A stretch of 64,000 nt of DNA, from the NCBI GenBank assembly GCA_013215145.1, contig JABSRP010000038.1, positions 19,206-83,205 of the forward strand, in the 5' to 3' direction. Positions 16,418-26,359 of the stretch are shown in pieces (the first letter of the stretch is position 1; each line of letters starts with the position of its first letter). The notes below the pieces were generated by a model. That model had not been told where the DNA came from. It made no database searches and saw only the letters and a list, made by a program, of their open reading frames with translations. A program made the position numbers and the translations under genes. The DNA is from Pseudobacteriovorax sp. (GTDB lineage Bacteria; Bdellovibrionota_B; Oligoflexia; Oligoflexales; Oligoflexaceae).

Positions 16418-17476
16418 ATGAAATCTGTAAGTTGCGAAAATCAAAAAGAATTAAAGGGTGGCGAGTCCCATGAACCCAGCGAGCTGCACGATATTCATTT
16501 GGCCCTGGCCGAAAAGATTTTGGCTCAGGTGCTGCCTTATAGGCGTGTTGTTCAGGATGCTCTGGCTTGTAGCGACGATAACTGCTCAAATTGTAGTACC
16601 TGGCATCTTCCAAAAATTATCCGCGCTATTAAAGAACAACTACCGATCACCTTTGTATTGCCGGCTTTTCCTGGGAAATCTCCAAATCCAAGAAAGGTTC
16701 TCTCTCACCTCCCGGATTGTGCTGAAGAGCTAGCTCTTAAATTTTTGGCAGATCTGACCCAAAGAATACAGAGACTATATCAACCAGGTGCGAAAATCAT
16801 TCTGTGCTCTGATGGAAGAGTGTTTAGCGACGTCGTAGGAATGCAAGAATCTCACGTGACAGCTTATCAAGAAGCAATAGATCAACTTATTTTGGATCTT
16901 TCCCTTCCAGATATTTCTACTTTTAATCTTGATGAGGTTTACCAAAACTTAAGCTTCGATGATATGAGGCAAAGACTCATGCTCAGCTACGGTAAGTCAC
17001 TAGACCTATTGAAAAAGCAAGTTAAAGCAGGGTCTGATCCTAAGGCGGCTCATGAAGAGCGGGAAGCTAACCGTATGTATTGCGGAATAACCCGATTTCT
17101 GTATGAAGATGCCCTAACTCCAGATCGTCAGGAAAGTAATACATCAATTCAAAAGAAAGCCCGCTTACGCGCTTATGAAGTGATTCGTAGAAGCAACGCT
17201 TGGAGTGAGTTAGTTGCGGAGTTGTTTCCAAGGGCAGTTAGACTTTCCATTCATCCCCAAGAGTGTGGATCTAAAAAGCTAGGAATTAGACTCGTCGGTA
17301 ACGAAAGTTGGATGACTCCATGGCATGGGGTGGCAGTAGAAAGAGAAGGCGTTTATCATCTTATGAAGCGTTCTGATGCAGAATCTGCTGGTTACAAACT
17401 TGTGTTTTCGGAAAAGGGCTTACCAAGTTATTTTAGGGCAATAAAAAATCACAAAGCGAATCAGACAGGACTCTGA
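16418..17476 (+). CDS. isnA: Isocyanide (isonitrile) synthase, PvcA/IsnA family
   Basis: The 352-residue product matches the DIT1/PvcA family along its length. Diagnostic stretches are LPAFPGKSPNPRKVL (about 80-95), the strongly conserved SDGRVFSDVVG (about 134-144), and RLSIHPQECGSKKLGIRL followed by NESWMTPWHGVAV near the C-terminus. Family members build an isonitrile on the amine of an amino acid, usually tyrosine or tryptophan, taking the carbon from ribulose-5-phosphate. The start is set by the 13-base Shine-Dalgarno sequence. The next gene starts 1 bp after its stop, forming a PvcA-PvcB pair. Amino-acid preference cannot be deduced from the sequence. Confidence 0.95.
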   Translation: MKSVSCENQKELKGGESHEPSELHDIHLALAEKILAQVLPYRRVVQDALACSDDNCSNCSTWHLPKIIRAIKEQLPITFVLPAFPGKSPNPRKVLSHLPDCAEELALKFLADLTQRIQRLYQPGAKIILCSDGRVFSDVVGMQESHVTAYQEAIDQLILDLSLPDISTFNLDEVYQNLSFDDMRQRLMLSYGKSLDLLKKQVKAGSDPKAAHEEREANRMYCGITRFLYEDALTPDRQESNTSIQKKARLRAYEVIRRSNAWSELVAELFPRAVRLSIHPQECGSKKLGIRLVGNESWMTPWHGVAVEREGVYHLMKRSDAESAGYKLVFSEKGLPSYFRAIKNHKANQTGL

Positions 17477-17477
17477 T

Positions 17478-18314
17478 ATGAATTGTGTTATGACAACGAC
17501 GAATCCTTTTGGGCTTTGTATCCAACCTGAGCAAAAGCATCAGCTGATTACTGATCTTGATATTGAAGCGTTACGCTCGCTCTTTCGAAAGTATCAGCTT
17601 TTGGTTTTGAGGGGGTTTAGAAGGTTATCAAATAATGAAAATTTTATTAGTTTCGCTCAAGGCTGGGGAGAAATCAGTCTATGGCCATTCGGAGAAATAC
17701 TCGAGCTCGTAGAGCATCATCGTCCAGCTGATCACATCTTCGATTGCAGCTATGTTCCCATGCATTGGGATGGGATGTATAGACCATTCGTCCCTGAATA
17801 TCAGATGTTCTATTGTAAAAAAGCCCCGTTACAAGGATGCGGTGGCCGGACACTTTTTACTCATACACCGAAAATACTAGCGGGACTAAATTTTGTTGAG
17901 AGAGATCAATGGAATGACGTTAAGGCAGTATATAAGAGAAAGATGGAGTTTTATGATAGTAAAACCGTTTCGCCGCTGATTACCAAACACCCTTACCACC
18001 AATATGATGTGATCCGATTCAATGAGCCTCATGATCCATCGAGGGGATCGCTGATAAATCCCATTGAGATGCGATGGGAAGGAGTAGACGATAAACTTAG
18101 CAAGCAAATGCTCAGTTCAATCCGATCTAAGCTCTATGATAGAGACTATATCTATGCCCATGAATGGCAGGATGGAGACTTGGTGATTGCTGACAATTTT
18201 ACCCTTTTGCACGGGCGAGAGAGCTTTTCTAAAAATACTCCACGGCACATACAGAGGATTCAAATAGAGAGTGATCCGCCGTGGAAGAATTTAGGATTGG
18301 AGTCATACCAATGA
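17478..18314 (+). CDS. isnB: Fe(II)/2-oxoglutarate oxygenase, PvcB/IsnB family
   Basis: The 278-residue product is a TauD/TfdA-fold oxygenase. The iron ligands are visible: His96 and Asp98 in MHWDGMY and His245 in LLHGRESF; Arg260 in RHIQR is placed to bind 2-oxoglutarate. The phrase VPEYQMFYC followed by GCGGRTLFTHT is typical of PvcB/IsnB. These enzymes act on the isonitrile amino acid made by PvcA, often by oxidative decarboxylation to a vinyl isonitrile, or by desaturation. The gene follows isnA by 1 bp and its stop overlaps the next ATG (ATGA), so the three genes are translationally coupled. A second ATG 12 bases downstream is possible. Confidence 0.94.
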   Translation: MNCVMTTTNPFGLCIQPEQKHQLITDLDIEALRSLFRKYQLLVLRGFRRLSNNENFISFAQGWGEISLWPFGEILELVEHHRPADHIFDCSYVPMHWDGMYRPFVPEYQMFYCKKAPLQGCGGRTLFTHTPKILAGLNFVERDQWNDVKAVYKRKMEFYDSKTVSPLITKHPYHQYDVIRFNEPHDPSRGSLINPIEMRWEGVDDKLSKQMLSSIRSKLYDRDYIYAHEWQDGDLVIADNFTLLHGRESFSKNTPRHIQRIQIESDPPWKNLGLESYQ

Positions 18315-19756
18315 ATGTCGTCGATACTGATATTATGATTATAGGTGCAGGGCCTGTTGGGTTGATGTGTGCATTGCTAGCACATATCAGTTCAGTTGAT
18401 GCGGTAGTTATTGATAAGTCTCATGGACCTTTGGAAGTGGGCAGAGCCGATGCTCTCAATGCAAGAACTCTTCAACTATTCGAAATCGTGGGTCTTTTTG
18501 ATGAACTTTACCCTCTGGGGAAGCCGTGTAACACAAGTTCAGTATTTAAAGAAGGTAAGTTTATCTCTCGTCAGTCATCTTGGTGGGATGAGCTTGAAGG
18601 TTGCTTTCACAAACACTTCCTCATGTTGGGGCAATCCCATATTGAGAAACTAATTGATGAAAAATTGAAACGTCTTGGTGCAGCTGTCGTTCGGGGGACT
18701 ACTGCTACAGATATACAGGTTTTGGAAGATCATTGTCTGACGACTCTATCCAATGGTCAAATGGTAAAATCTAGGTACGTTATTGGAGCAGATGGATCGC
18801 GGTCATATGTTCGTCGTCGTTTCAATATCCCCTTTTCTATCGTTCGTCCCCAAATTGTTTGGGCGGTAATAGACGGAGTGATTGAGTCAGACTTTCCTAA
18901 AGTGCCTGAAATTATAGTATTCCAGGCCGATACTTCGGATGTCGCTTGGATACCCAGGGAGGGAGATATAGATCGCTTCTATGTAAGGATGGATCAAAAA
19001 GAGTTTGCTTTAGAGGACTGTTTAGGGAAAATTAACCGCGCAATGCAACCCTACAGGTTAGAATTTAAGACTATCGCATGGTTCTCGCAGTTTTCGGTTA
19101 AGGAATCCGTAGCGGCTTCATATTCGGTCGATGATAAGGTTTTCCTCGCAGGTGACTCTTGTCACATTCATTCGGTCAACGGCGGTCAAGGTTTAAATAC
19201 TGGTTTAGCTGACGCATTTAACCTCATGTGGAAGCTTAACATGAGCCTAAAGCAAGGTCACGCAACTCAATTATTGGCTTCCTATGAGACAGAACGTCTA
19301 CCCGTTGCAAAAAGTGTGATAGAGTCTTCAGGGGCATTAGTCAGAGCAACAAAGGATGGAAAAGAAACCACTCACGCGGAAAACTATGTTCGAATCGTCA
19401 AGGAAAAAGCAGGAAACATTACGGGAATGGGTATTCGTTATTCTCGTGACGATCAGCTAGTGGGTTCGAGGCTACATGACTTTGAAATTACTGAAGACGA
19501 TGCTATAAAACGAATATACTCGATACTCAATTATAGTTGCTATAGCTTGTTGATATTTTCTGATGAGGATAAACCTACCATTAATGTTCCCGAGTTCGTT
19601 AGGGTCATTTGCGTGGGTGGCAAAGACTCTGATAAATCGTTTAAGGCTAAAGACCCCCCTTATAAAAACGTTGCTTTGTTAGTTAGGCCTGATGCCTATA
19701 TTCATGAAGTTCTTGATCTTGATCAATTAGGTTGCATTGAAAATTGCGCTCTTTGA
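18311..19756 (+). CDS. FAD-dependent aromatic monooxygenase (PheA/TfdB type)
   Basis: The 481-residue product carries all three flavin signatures of class A hydroxylases. These are GAGPVGLMCALLA near the N-terminus, the DG motif GADGSRSYVRR (about 158-168), and the GD motif AGDSCHIHSVNGGQGLNTG (about 279-297). The C-terminal 100 residues fit the thioredoxin-like dimerisation domain of phenol hydroxylases. Such enzymes hydroxylate phenolic rings using NAD(P)H. Placed directly after isnA-isnB, with an ATGA overlap, it most likely hydroxylates the aromatic isonitrile product, as flavin monooxygenases do in the Pseudomonas pvc pathway. The ATG at 18311 is preferred over an in-frame upstream GTG. 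Confidence 0.9.
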   Translation: MNVVDTDIMIIGAGPVGLMCALLAHISSVDAVVIDKSHGPLEVGRADALNARTLQLFEIVGLFDELYPLGKPCNTSSVFKEGKFISRQSSWWDELEGCFHKHFLMLGQSHIEKLIDEKLKRLGAAVVRGTTATDIQVLEDHCLTTLSNGQMVKSRYVIGADGSRSYVRRRFNIPFSIVRPQIVWAVIDGVIESDFPKVPEIIVFQADTSDVAWIPREGDIDRFYVRMDQKEFALEDCLGKINRAMQPYRLEFKTIAWFSQFSVKESVAASYSVDDKVFLAGDSCHIHSVNGGQGLNTGLADAFNLMWKLNMSLKQGHATQLLASYETERLPVAKSVIESSGALVRATKDGKETTHAENYVRIVKEKAGNITGMGIRYSRDDQLVGSRLHDFEITEDDAIKRIYSILNYSCYSLLIFSDEDKPTINVPEFVRVICVGGKDSDKSFKAKDPPYKNVALLVRPDAYIHEVLDLDQLGCIENCAL

Positions 19757-19783
19757 CTGATAATAAATTTGGAAAAAATATCA

Positions 19784-21694
19784 TCAATCTTCCGAAGGAC
19801 AAGAATTAGAGATGGATCTCGGTTTATTCAGGAAAAAGCCATAGTCAAAAGCTGAGTTTTGCATATCAGTGATGTTTTGTGATTCCATACAATTGAATCT
19901 CATTTCTATTTGCACATAACAAGCGTCTTCAGGGTTTTCGTCGTCTAGGCTCGGACGTTCTGAAATCGGACACCAAGTATTCGCCTTTAAGTCATCGACA
20001 CTTCGGATGCGATTGTTTTCTGCAATGATGGTTCTAAGGTTCCCTGAAGCAAGGAGAGGTGACAGAGAGGTCAGTTGATTTTTAGATACATCAATTTCTG
20101 CGAGGTCTTTTATTTTTGCAAGTTGCTGCGAAAAGCTTGTTATATCCTTTAGATTATTGTTGCTAATATCAAGTCGTTCCAGGTTACTAGGAAGCATGCC
20201 AAGAGAGGAATAGTCAAACTGATTCTGAAAAATATTCAACCCCTTAATTTCAACCGACTCCAGATTAAGGTGAGATCTAAGGTCCGAAATATTGACTAAA
20301 GGATTGAACCCTATTTTTAGAGTTTTAAGGTTAATGAGCGCTGATATTGGACTGGGGTCAGATATCAAATTTTCTTTCAGATTTACCCTCTCAAGATTTG
20401 TGAGACCAGAAAGATGACTAATATCAGAGATTGCCTGATCCTGAAGATTAAGATCTGTTAGTGATTTGAGTTTTTCAATTCCTTCTAAATTTGTAATTCC
20501 GCCAATAGTAAGTTCAAGTTCAGAAATCTTTGTGAGTCCGAGGAATGGTGTCAGATCATGTGTCTCGGTATCTTGTAATCGAAGACTTTCTAGATTTTCA
20601 AAATCAGCAAATATGTGCTGATTTCGCACCGGTTGATTATAAATTCTGATACTCTTAAAGTTTTTCGCATAAGGTTTTAGCAGCATTAAGTCAATTTCAA
20701 GCATCGTCGACAACACACCACCATCGTTTCCAAGTCGTTCGATAATTAGGTCGATATTTCCAGAAGAAAGCTTGTTTTGAGTGGAAAGACAGAGCTCTTC
20801 TGGTTCCAAAGATTCACTTGTCTTATCGAAAAAGCTAGCATTTAACGCTCTAACGGTTTCTCTAATAGGGCTGAAAGCTTCTATGTCTACCTGTTTGCAA
20901 TAATCAACGTACTGTTTTTCGTGGCAGATGCCTTCATTCCAGAAGGTATAGGGGGAGTTCTCGCAAGACTTTTCAAACGATATGAGCTGAATTTGCGTAA
21001 GTATCGACCTGTTCTCTAAAAAGGTGGTAGGCTCGAAAACAGCTTTTCCTTTTTCTGACGTTAACTGGAAAAAAAGGTCAGTATCGGAGGTGCCAGGAAA
21101 GTCTGAACTAACTAGGCAGCCGAACTCGGAAAAGAAAGACGCCAGATCGTTTTCTTTAGGGGCAAATGTTCCGTATTCAACCGAAGACGACTCTAGTCTG
21201 AGTGTTTTTGGAATAGTGCCCTCGGGATCGAGAACCTTGAAGATCAAAGAGCTGTCATCAAATTGTCGAAGCCGACGATTCCAGGTTCCGCAACCTCGTA
21301 TGAGCTCAAGAGCCTTGCTATCGCTTTCGTCAAGTTCAATCCTTTGGATTTCATTCGACGTTAATTCATCCACACTTACCTCTTTGTAAAGACCGCTTGA
21401 CTCATCAGATACAGCGAAGTCGTATGCTCCATAAGTGAACTCATAACAATTATTTCCTAGAGGGGCCGGACTAGCACCGATAAAAGTAAGTCTATCTGAG
21501 TTTAGTTCAATCTGCTCAGAATAAAACTTCACAAAAAAACTATTTTCGTTCGGTAGTCGAGAGCATTCCCTTGCCACAGGGTCAAATTCTTGATTAATGT
21601 TATCGGACTTAGAGCATTGGATTAGGAGAGGCGAAATCATAAGGAAGCTAATCGAATAAATACCAAGGCTACGAAATAGGGAAAGAAATCTCAT
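19784..21694 (-). CDS. Lipoprotein with leucine-rich repeats
   Basis: The 636-residue product has a signal peptide with lipobox LIQC (Cys27). Residues about 350-585 contain roughly ten leucine-rich repeats of the 21-22-residue internalin/SDS22 type (for example LKSLTDLNLQDQAISDISHL and LTNLERVNLKENLISDPSPI). The N-terminal 300 residues are beta-rich with paired cysteines and unfamiliar. A cysteine-containing cap follows the repeats. LRR lipoproteins on the outer surface usually bind proteins or sugars. It converges with the isonitrile operon, with 27 bases between stop codons, and is monocistronic. Confidence 0.85.
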   Translation of the reverse strand: MRFLSLFRSLGIYSISFLMISPLLIQCSKSDNINQEFDPVARECSRLPNENSFFVKFYSEQIELNSDRLTFIGASPAPLGNNCYEFTYGAYDFAVSDESSGLYKEVSVDELTSNEIQRIELDESDSKALELIRGCGTWNRRLRQFDDSSLIFKVLDPEGTIPKTLRLESSSVEYGTFAPKENDLASFFSEFGCLVSSDFPGTSDTDLFFQLTSEKGKAVFEPTTFLENRSILTQIQLISFEKSCENSPYTFWNEGICHEKQYVDYCKQVDIEAFSPIRETVRALNASFFDKTSESLEPEELCLSTQNKLSSGNIDLIIERLGNDGGVLSTMLEIDLMLLKPYAKNFKSIRIYNQPVRNQHIFADFENLESLRLQDTETHDLTPFLGLTKISELELTIGGITNLEGIEKLKSLTDLNLQDQAISDISHLSGLTNLERVNLKENLISDPSPISALINLKTLKIGFNPLVNISDLRSHLNLESVEIKGLNIFQNQFDYSSLGMLPSNLERLDISNNNLKDITSFSQQLAKIKDLAEIDVSKNQLTSLSPLLASGNLRTIIAENNRIRSVDDLKANTWCPISERPSLDDENPEDACYVQIEMRFNCMESQNITDMQNSAFDYGFFLNKPRSISNSCPSED

Positions 21695-21855
21695 GGAAAT
21701 TTACCTATCTTGTGGTTTAGGCTTACTTGGCCAATAGGTCAAAGCGTTGAAGTGACGTATAACATAAACGAAGTGTCATATTCAACGAAAAAAAAGCAGA
21801 TCAGCGAAGTCCGAGATCTACCTTTCGTAACTGACAAATAAACTAATAATATTAG

Positions 21856-22377
21856 TTATTCAGAACTCTTTCTGGTCATAGTTAGGGTGCAAGATGACAT
21901 ATTGTCCTCGGTATCTTCACAGACAACACTTCCGAGGCCGCGCTCATCTAAAGACAAACTACTCAAGTCCGAACTAGAAATCTCGACTTTCAATAAACCA
22001 AAAGGGGTTTGGTTGATATCGACCAAATATTCGCCTTCCCCTGGTGTACGATTCTCACCGCAGCCTCCAAGGCTTCCTCCACTGGGGTCGTTGGGGTTAA
22101 TGATAGGAGTTCCGTTTTTGATGGCAAGAAACAGTTGGTTGTTTCTCTCTCTAAGATCTTGATTTTCTTGGATCAGCTGTTCGTTTTGCTCTTGCAATTC
22201 CTCGACAGTCGCCTCTAATTCCCTGATTTTAGCGCGTAATATTTTGTTGCTCGAAGGGTTAAGACTAATCCCGTTAATAGGGTTTGTAATCACCATGCCT
22301 GGTCTATTGACTAGGTTCTGTGCCAGAGTAGTACTGCTTAAAGTGACGGCTATTGATGCTAAAAGAAATCGCTTCAC
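21856..22377 (-). CDS. Secreted coiled-coil protein
   Basis: The 173-residue product starts at GTG with a strong AGGAGG ribosome-binding site. It has a signal peptide cleaved after TLAQ (about residue 20) and a parallel coiled coil of about 40 residues (45-85, ILRAKIRELEATVEELQEQ and on). A Pro/Gly-rich linker and a small beta-rich C-terminal domain with three cysteines follow. The coiled coil suggests oligomerisation in the periplasm or at the surface. No named family recognised. Confidence 0.7.
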   Translation of the reverse strand: MKRFLLASIAVTLSSTTLAQNLVNRPGMVITNPINGISLNPSSNKILRAKIRELEATVEELQEQNEQLIQENQDLRERNNQLFLAIKNGTPIINPNDPSGGSLGGCGENRTPGEGEYLVDINQTPFGLLKVEISSSDLSSLSLDERGLGSVVCEDTEDNMSSCTLTMTRKSSE

Positions 22378-22554
22378 GAAGACCTCCTAGTGATACATGT
22401 TTTTCTAAGGGGGAAATAACACTGTTGCTACAATCCTTTCAAGTAAGATTGAAATGCCGTAGAAATTTTAGATAGGTATAGGTTGCGAGTAGGAGTTTCT
22501 TTGTGCCAAACCTACCTCAAGTGACTTTAGAGGAAGCTCTAGCCTGGATTTAGT

Positions 22555-24417
22555 CTAGTGCGTAGTCTTTGTTTTGGACCCCTCCGGGGAGCGGGATCTG
22601 ACCGAGGGATGTGCGGCGATGAAGCGATCAATATGGCTTTCCACAATACTGAGAGGCAGAGGGCCATTGAGTAGTATAATATCGTGAAAATCGCGGATAT
22701 CGTAAGCAGGTCCGAGAGCCAGTTTCATCCTTTCTCGTAGTTCTAGCAATTTGTTCATGCCGATTTTGTAAGCCGTAGCCTGTCCCGGAAGTACGATGTA
22801 GCGCTCGACTTCTGCTATAATATCAGACTTTGCCATGCCTGTATTTTGATACATGTAATCGATGGCTTGCTCCCGCGTCCAGCGTTTGTAATGAATTCCA
22901 GTATCGACAACCAGCCTCACAGCACGAAAAAGTTCTGCTTGTAAGCCCGACATTTACCAGTGGATCTTTGATCAAGCCCATTTCGTAGGCAAGGCGTTCG
23001 GAATAAAGAGCCCATCCTTCGAGGTAGGCTATTGAGGGCACAAATGACCTGAATAAGGGTAACCCTTTGAGTTGATTGGCAGTAGTTATCTGGAAGTGAT
23101 GTCCTGGAACGGCTTCATGATAGGCTAAGGTCTTCATCCCGTATTTGGGTGTTGCCTTGATGTCATGAAGATTAGCAAAAAACACTCCTGGCCGTGACCC
23201 ATCCATGGAGGGGCGCTCATAATAGGCTCCAGCTGAGTCTTTTTCTTTAAACAAAGGGATACGTTGAAAGTCAATGTCTTCAATAACGGGGTTTCTAACA
23301 ACCTCACCAATACGGCCTGTAATCTCTCTGATGATGGTTTTGTAATCAGAAATAATTTGAGCGTGGCCTTCATCACTATCTGGATAATAGTGTTTTGGGT
23401 CATCTGCCAAGGCAAAAATAGCTTTGGAGAAACCTTCGTTTGCCGGATAGCCTTCGGATTCAAGTATTGTGAGAATCTCGCTTTGAATCCGCGCAGTTTC
23501 GGAAATTCCTAGCTCGTGAATATTTGAAGCTGTCATATTTGTTGTGGTGAAAAATCTAAGCTGTTGCTGATAGTAAGCATCTCCATTTGGTAATTTCCAA
23601 ACTCCTGCATCATTGCTGCTGAGGGGAAGAATCCGTTGCATATAGCTAAGATATTGTCTGTAGGCGGGATACACTTTATCACGAACAATAGTTTCACATT
23701 GGCTCAAAAGTTCCGATTCCTTATCAATGGAACCATTGGTTTGTCCAATGCGATCAGAAAATGACTGGCATAAAAAATTTTTTGATGTGCCGGAGTACCG
23801 ATGAAGCTTTCAAGACCAGCAATGACTTTTTCACCAATGAATCGAGGAGGTAGAATACCTTTTTCTTCCCGAATTAGTAGTCCTTCCATGACTTGATCCA
23901 CTTTTACTCGTACCTGTTTCAATCGTAGCAAATAGTTTTGTGCATCTGATGCCGTTTCAATTACATGTTTTGTGGCGAGAAATGTGGGCAGATTTAACTG
24001 AACTCCCCAAATTTGATTCAAAGGATAGTTATGGAATCGGAATTTTCTAGAGTTTAGAAAATAGCTCATGAGTTCATCAGCGACTTGCTTGGATATTTTT
24101 TCTGAGTCGTTTAAATCCTGGTTGTTATACGAACGAAGGACTCTTTGCATCTCTTCGACTTTTGTATACAGCTCTTCCATATGCTCAAGACTGGAATCGT
24201 CTAATTTCTGATTGTGCCCTTTAATCCCAAACTGATCGAGTATGCGCAAGGTACTCAAAGTTTCTGGGGAATCAAGGGCCATATGTACAATGCTGCGATT
24301 GAAAAAATTATTTATAAAAACAGGCCTAAAATTCCATTCGTAGTAAACAAACAAAGAGAAGGTCAAAACTGCGAATAAAGTTAAGCCGAAGGTAAGCTTG
24401 AAGAACTTTCTGAGCAT
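22555..24417 (-). pseudogene. Broken DUF885-family peptidase-like gene
   Basis: Three overlapping frames together encode one DUF885 protein of about 620 residues. The first frame (start 24417, GAGGAAAAG upstream) gives a membrane anchor and the N-terminal helices. Near 23768 a one-base loss shifts the frame, and the protein continues as QSFSDRIGQTNG and CETIVRDKVYPAY. Near 22953 one extra base shifts it again into MSGLQAELFRAVR, a well-conserved DUF885 stretch. The family metal-site motif YHEAVPGHHFQI is present in the middle part. Restored, it would be a membrane-anchored DUF885 enzyme, possibly a zinc-dependent dipeptidase-like hydrolase. Two independent frameshifts make it a pseudogene unless they are sequencing errors. 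Confidence 0.85.
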
Positions 24418-24745
24418 ACTGCTTTTCCTCGATTTTGTGCACCTAAAGGAGTAGTCATAGACCAAGGTCGGAATAAAGCTGGCATATTCCTTGGATTCAG
24501 GTCGGATGATTTAACCACTCAACTGACGCAAAATTAAAAATAGATCGAAATCCTACCTAGGCCATAGACTAATTTCTCGATAATAGAAAGTACTTTCTAA
24601 CAAGTTCGATTAACTAAAATTGATGGCATTAAGAATATCGCAATTGTGTTTTGGATGGAACTGCGTACAGAATATCGGCATGCAATAGAATGACGTTATT
24701 GATTTTTGGTTATGCATATCTACATGATTGAAACTAGGGGTGACT
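24418..24745. promoter_or_regulatory. Divergent intergenic region with a 16-bp palindrome
   Basis: This 328-base region separates the DUF885 locus from a secreted hydrolase gene. It holds a perfect 16-bp palindrome at 24584-24599 (TAGAAAGT/ACTTTCTA), a good candidate for a dimeric regulator site. I found no gene or RNA in it. Confidence 0.45.
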
Positions 24746-26359
24746 ATGCAATTTTCGAGGCTATTACGTGGCTTTTTGATTGTTCAACTGTTTGTTGTAT
24801 CTGATTTGGTGGTTGCTCTGTCTTTATCGTATCAGCGATCTGATCGTTCTGAGGTAGATCATCGAAATCAGGCTGAGATCGAGTTCATTCGAAATCTTCG
24901 CATTCCTATGTTAGATGGTGTAATTTTACAAGCAAACCTATTTATCCCTACCAGTAGAGTACCAGATCAGCCACTGCCCACAGTAATATTTGCCAATTCA
25001 TGGACACTCAATGAGTACGAGTACTTTATTCAGGCACGAAATTTGGCAAAGCGAGGATATGCGGTTCTTAGTTACGCCACTAGGGGTTTTGGCGGCTCGG
25101 GGGGGAAGGTAAGTGTAGCCAGCTCTAAGGATATTACCGATGTCTCCCAAATTATCGACTATCTCCTCACCAACTGGTCTATCAACAAGGATAGAATTGC
25201 CTTTGGCGGAGTTTCTTATGGCGCAGGAATAGGATTACTCGCCATAGCAAAAGAAAAAAGGCTTAAAACAGTGGTTGCTATGTCTGGGTGGGGAAACCTT
25301 GAAAAAGGACTTTTTGCGGGTGATTCAGTAAAAAAAGTCTGGATCGATCTTCTTATTGGTTCGGGTCAGATTACGGGAAGACTAGATCGTGACTTTATCA
25401 CCTTGTATAATGACGTGAAAAAAGGTGAACGCATCAAAGAATTCCGCGCTTGGGCTCAGGAAAGAAGTCCAGAAACCTATGTTGAAAGCATAAATGAACG
25501 AAGAGTTCCAGTTTTTTTGTCAAATAATTACTATGATCGCTTGTTTTCTCCCAATCAAGTTTTGAGTTTTTTTTCGCGTCTTTCAGGTCCCAAAAAGCTA
25601 CTGTTAAATGAAGGGGTACATGCAAGCGCCGAAGGTCCCGGACTCGTTGGGATTCCTAACCGAATCTGGAATTCGGCTCATCGTTGGCTGGATTATTGGC
25701 TCCTGGATAAACCCAACGGAATCATGAGCGAACCTCCTATTGCTTTACAGAATGCCGAGAAAATTGAGTACTTTGAGGATGTCGCTGGTCTTGATGAGAT
25801 CAAAGAAAAAATCCTACTAACCGAACGTTTTTCTCGACAGAATCGAAGCAATTTTCGGATTCCCGGACGAAAAGATTCGGGAGCTACTAGTGGAATTCCA
25901 TTAATTTCGTCAGTGTTTGAAGCTCACACTCCTATCGATGTGAAACAACATATTTGGAAAATCCATCCGAAGAGAGCGCTTATCCTTCAGGGCCCCTGGC
26001 GATTGACGCCGACAAAACTTCGCGGGCGAGCGACTCTTTCCGTAGAGATCAATGCTAAGTGCGAAGCGTTTCAAGCAATCGCCTATCTTTATGATGTAAA
26101 CCCCCTTGATGAGGGGCGATTGATATCTCACGCCGTGATTACTTCATATGAACCAAGTCCTTTCGCACAAGACTATGAATTTGAATTTAGTTTTCGCGCT
26201 CGGGATCTCGAAAAGTATCGCAGGTTAGTGGTGGTCATCGATGCAAAGGATCCGCTGTATGCTTTACCCCCAGGAAATTGCTTGGATTTTGAAGTCCTAA
26301 ATAAAACAGATACTTGGAATTTGTTTGTTCCCAATGCTGATAGCGTTTCAGGAAGTTAA
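24746..26359 (+). CDS. Exported CocE/NonD-type serine hydrolase
   Basis: The 537-residue product has a signal peptide, an alpha/beta-hydrolase domain of the X-Pro dipeptidyl-peptidase S15 type (about 45-310) and a C-terminal jelly-roll domain (about 385-535). The nucleophile is Ser157 in FGGVSYGAGIG. An aspartate in NNYYDRLFSP and the histidine in NEGVHASAEG complete the catalytic triad. S15/CocE enzymes hydrolyse acyl esters, beta-lactam side chains or proline peptides; which is unclear here. The start at 24746 follows AGGGGTG. It is monocistronic. Confidence 0.9.
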   Translation: MQFSRLLRGFLIVQLFVVSDLVVALSLSYQRSDRSEVDHRNQAEIEFIRNLRIPMLDGVILQANLFIPTSRVPDQPLPTVIFANSWTLNEYEYFIQARNLAKRGYAVLSYATRGFGGSGGKVSVASSKDITDVSQIIDYLLTNWSINKDRIAFGGVSYGAGIGLLAIAKEKRLKTVVAMSGWGNLEKGLFAGDSVKKVWIDLLIGSGQITGRLDRDFITLYNDVKKGERIKEFRAWAQERSPETYVESINERRVPVFLSNNYYDRLFSPNQVLSFFSRLSGPKKLLLNEGVHASAEGPGLVGIPNRIWNSAHRWLDYWLLDKPNGIMSEPPIALQNAEKIEYFEDVAGLDEIKEKILLTERFSRQNRSNFRIPGRKDSGATSGIPLISSVFEAHTPIDVKQHIWKIHPKRALILQGPWRLTPTKLRGRATLSVEINAKCEAFQAIAYLYDVNPLDEGRLISHAVITSYEPSPFAQDYEFEFSFRARDLEKYRRLVVVIDAKDPLYALPPGNCLDFEVLNKTDTWNLFVPNADSVSGS

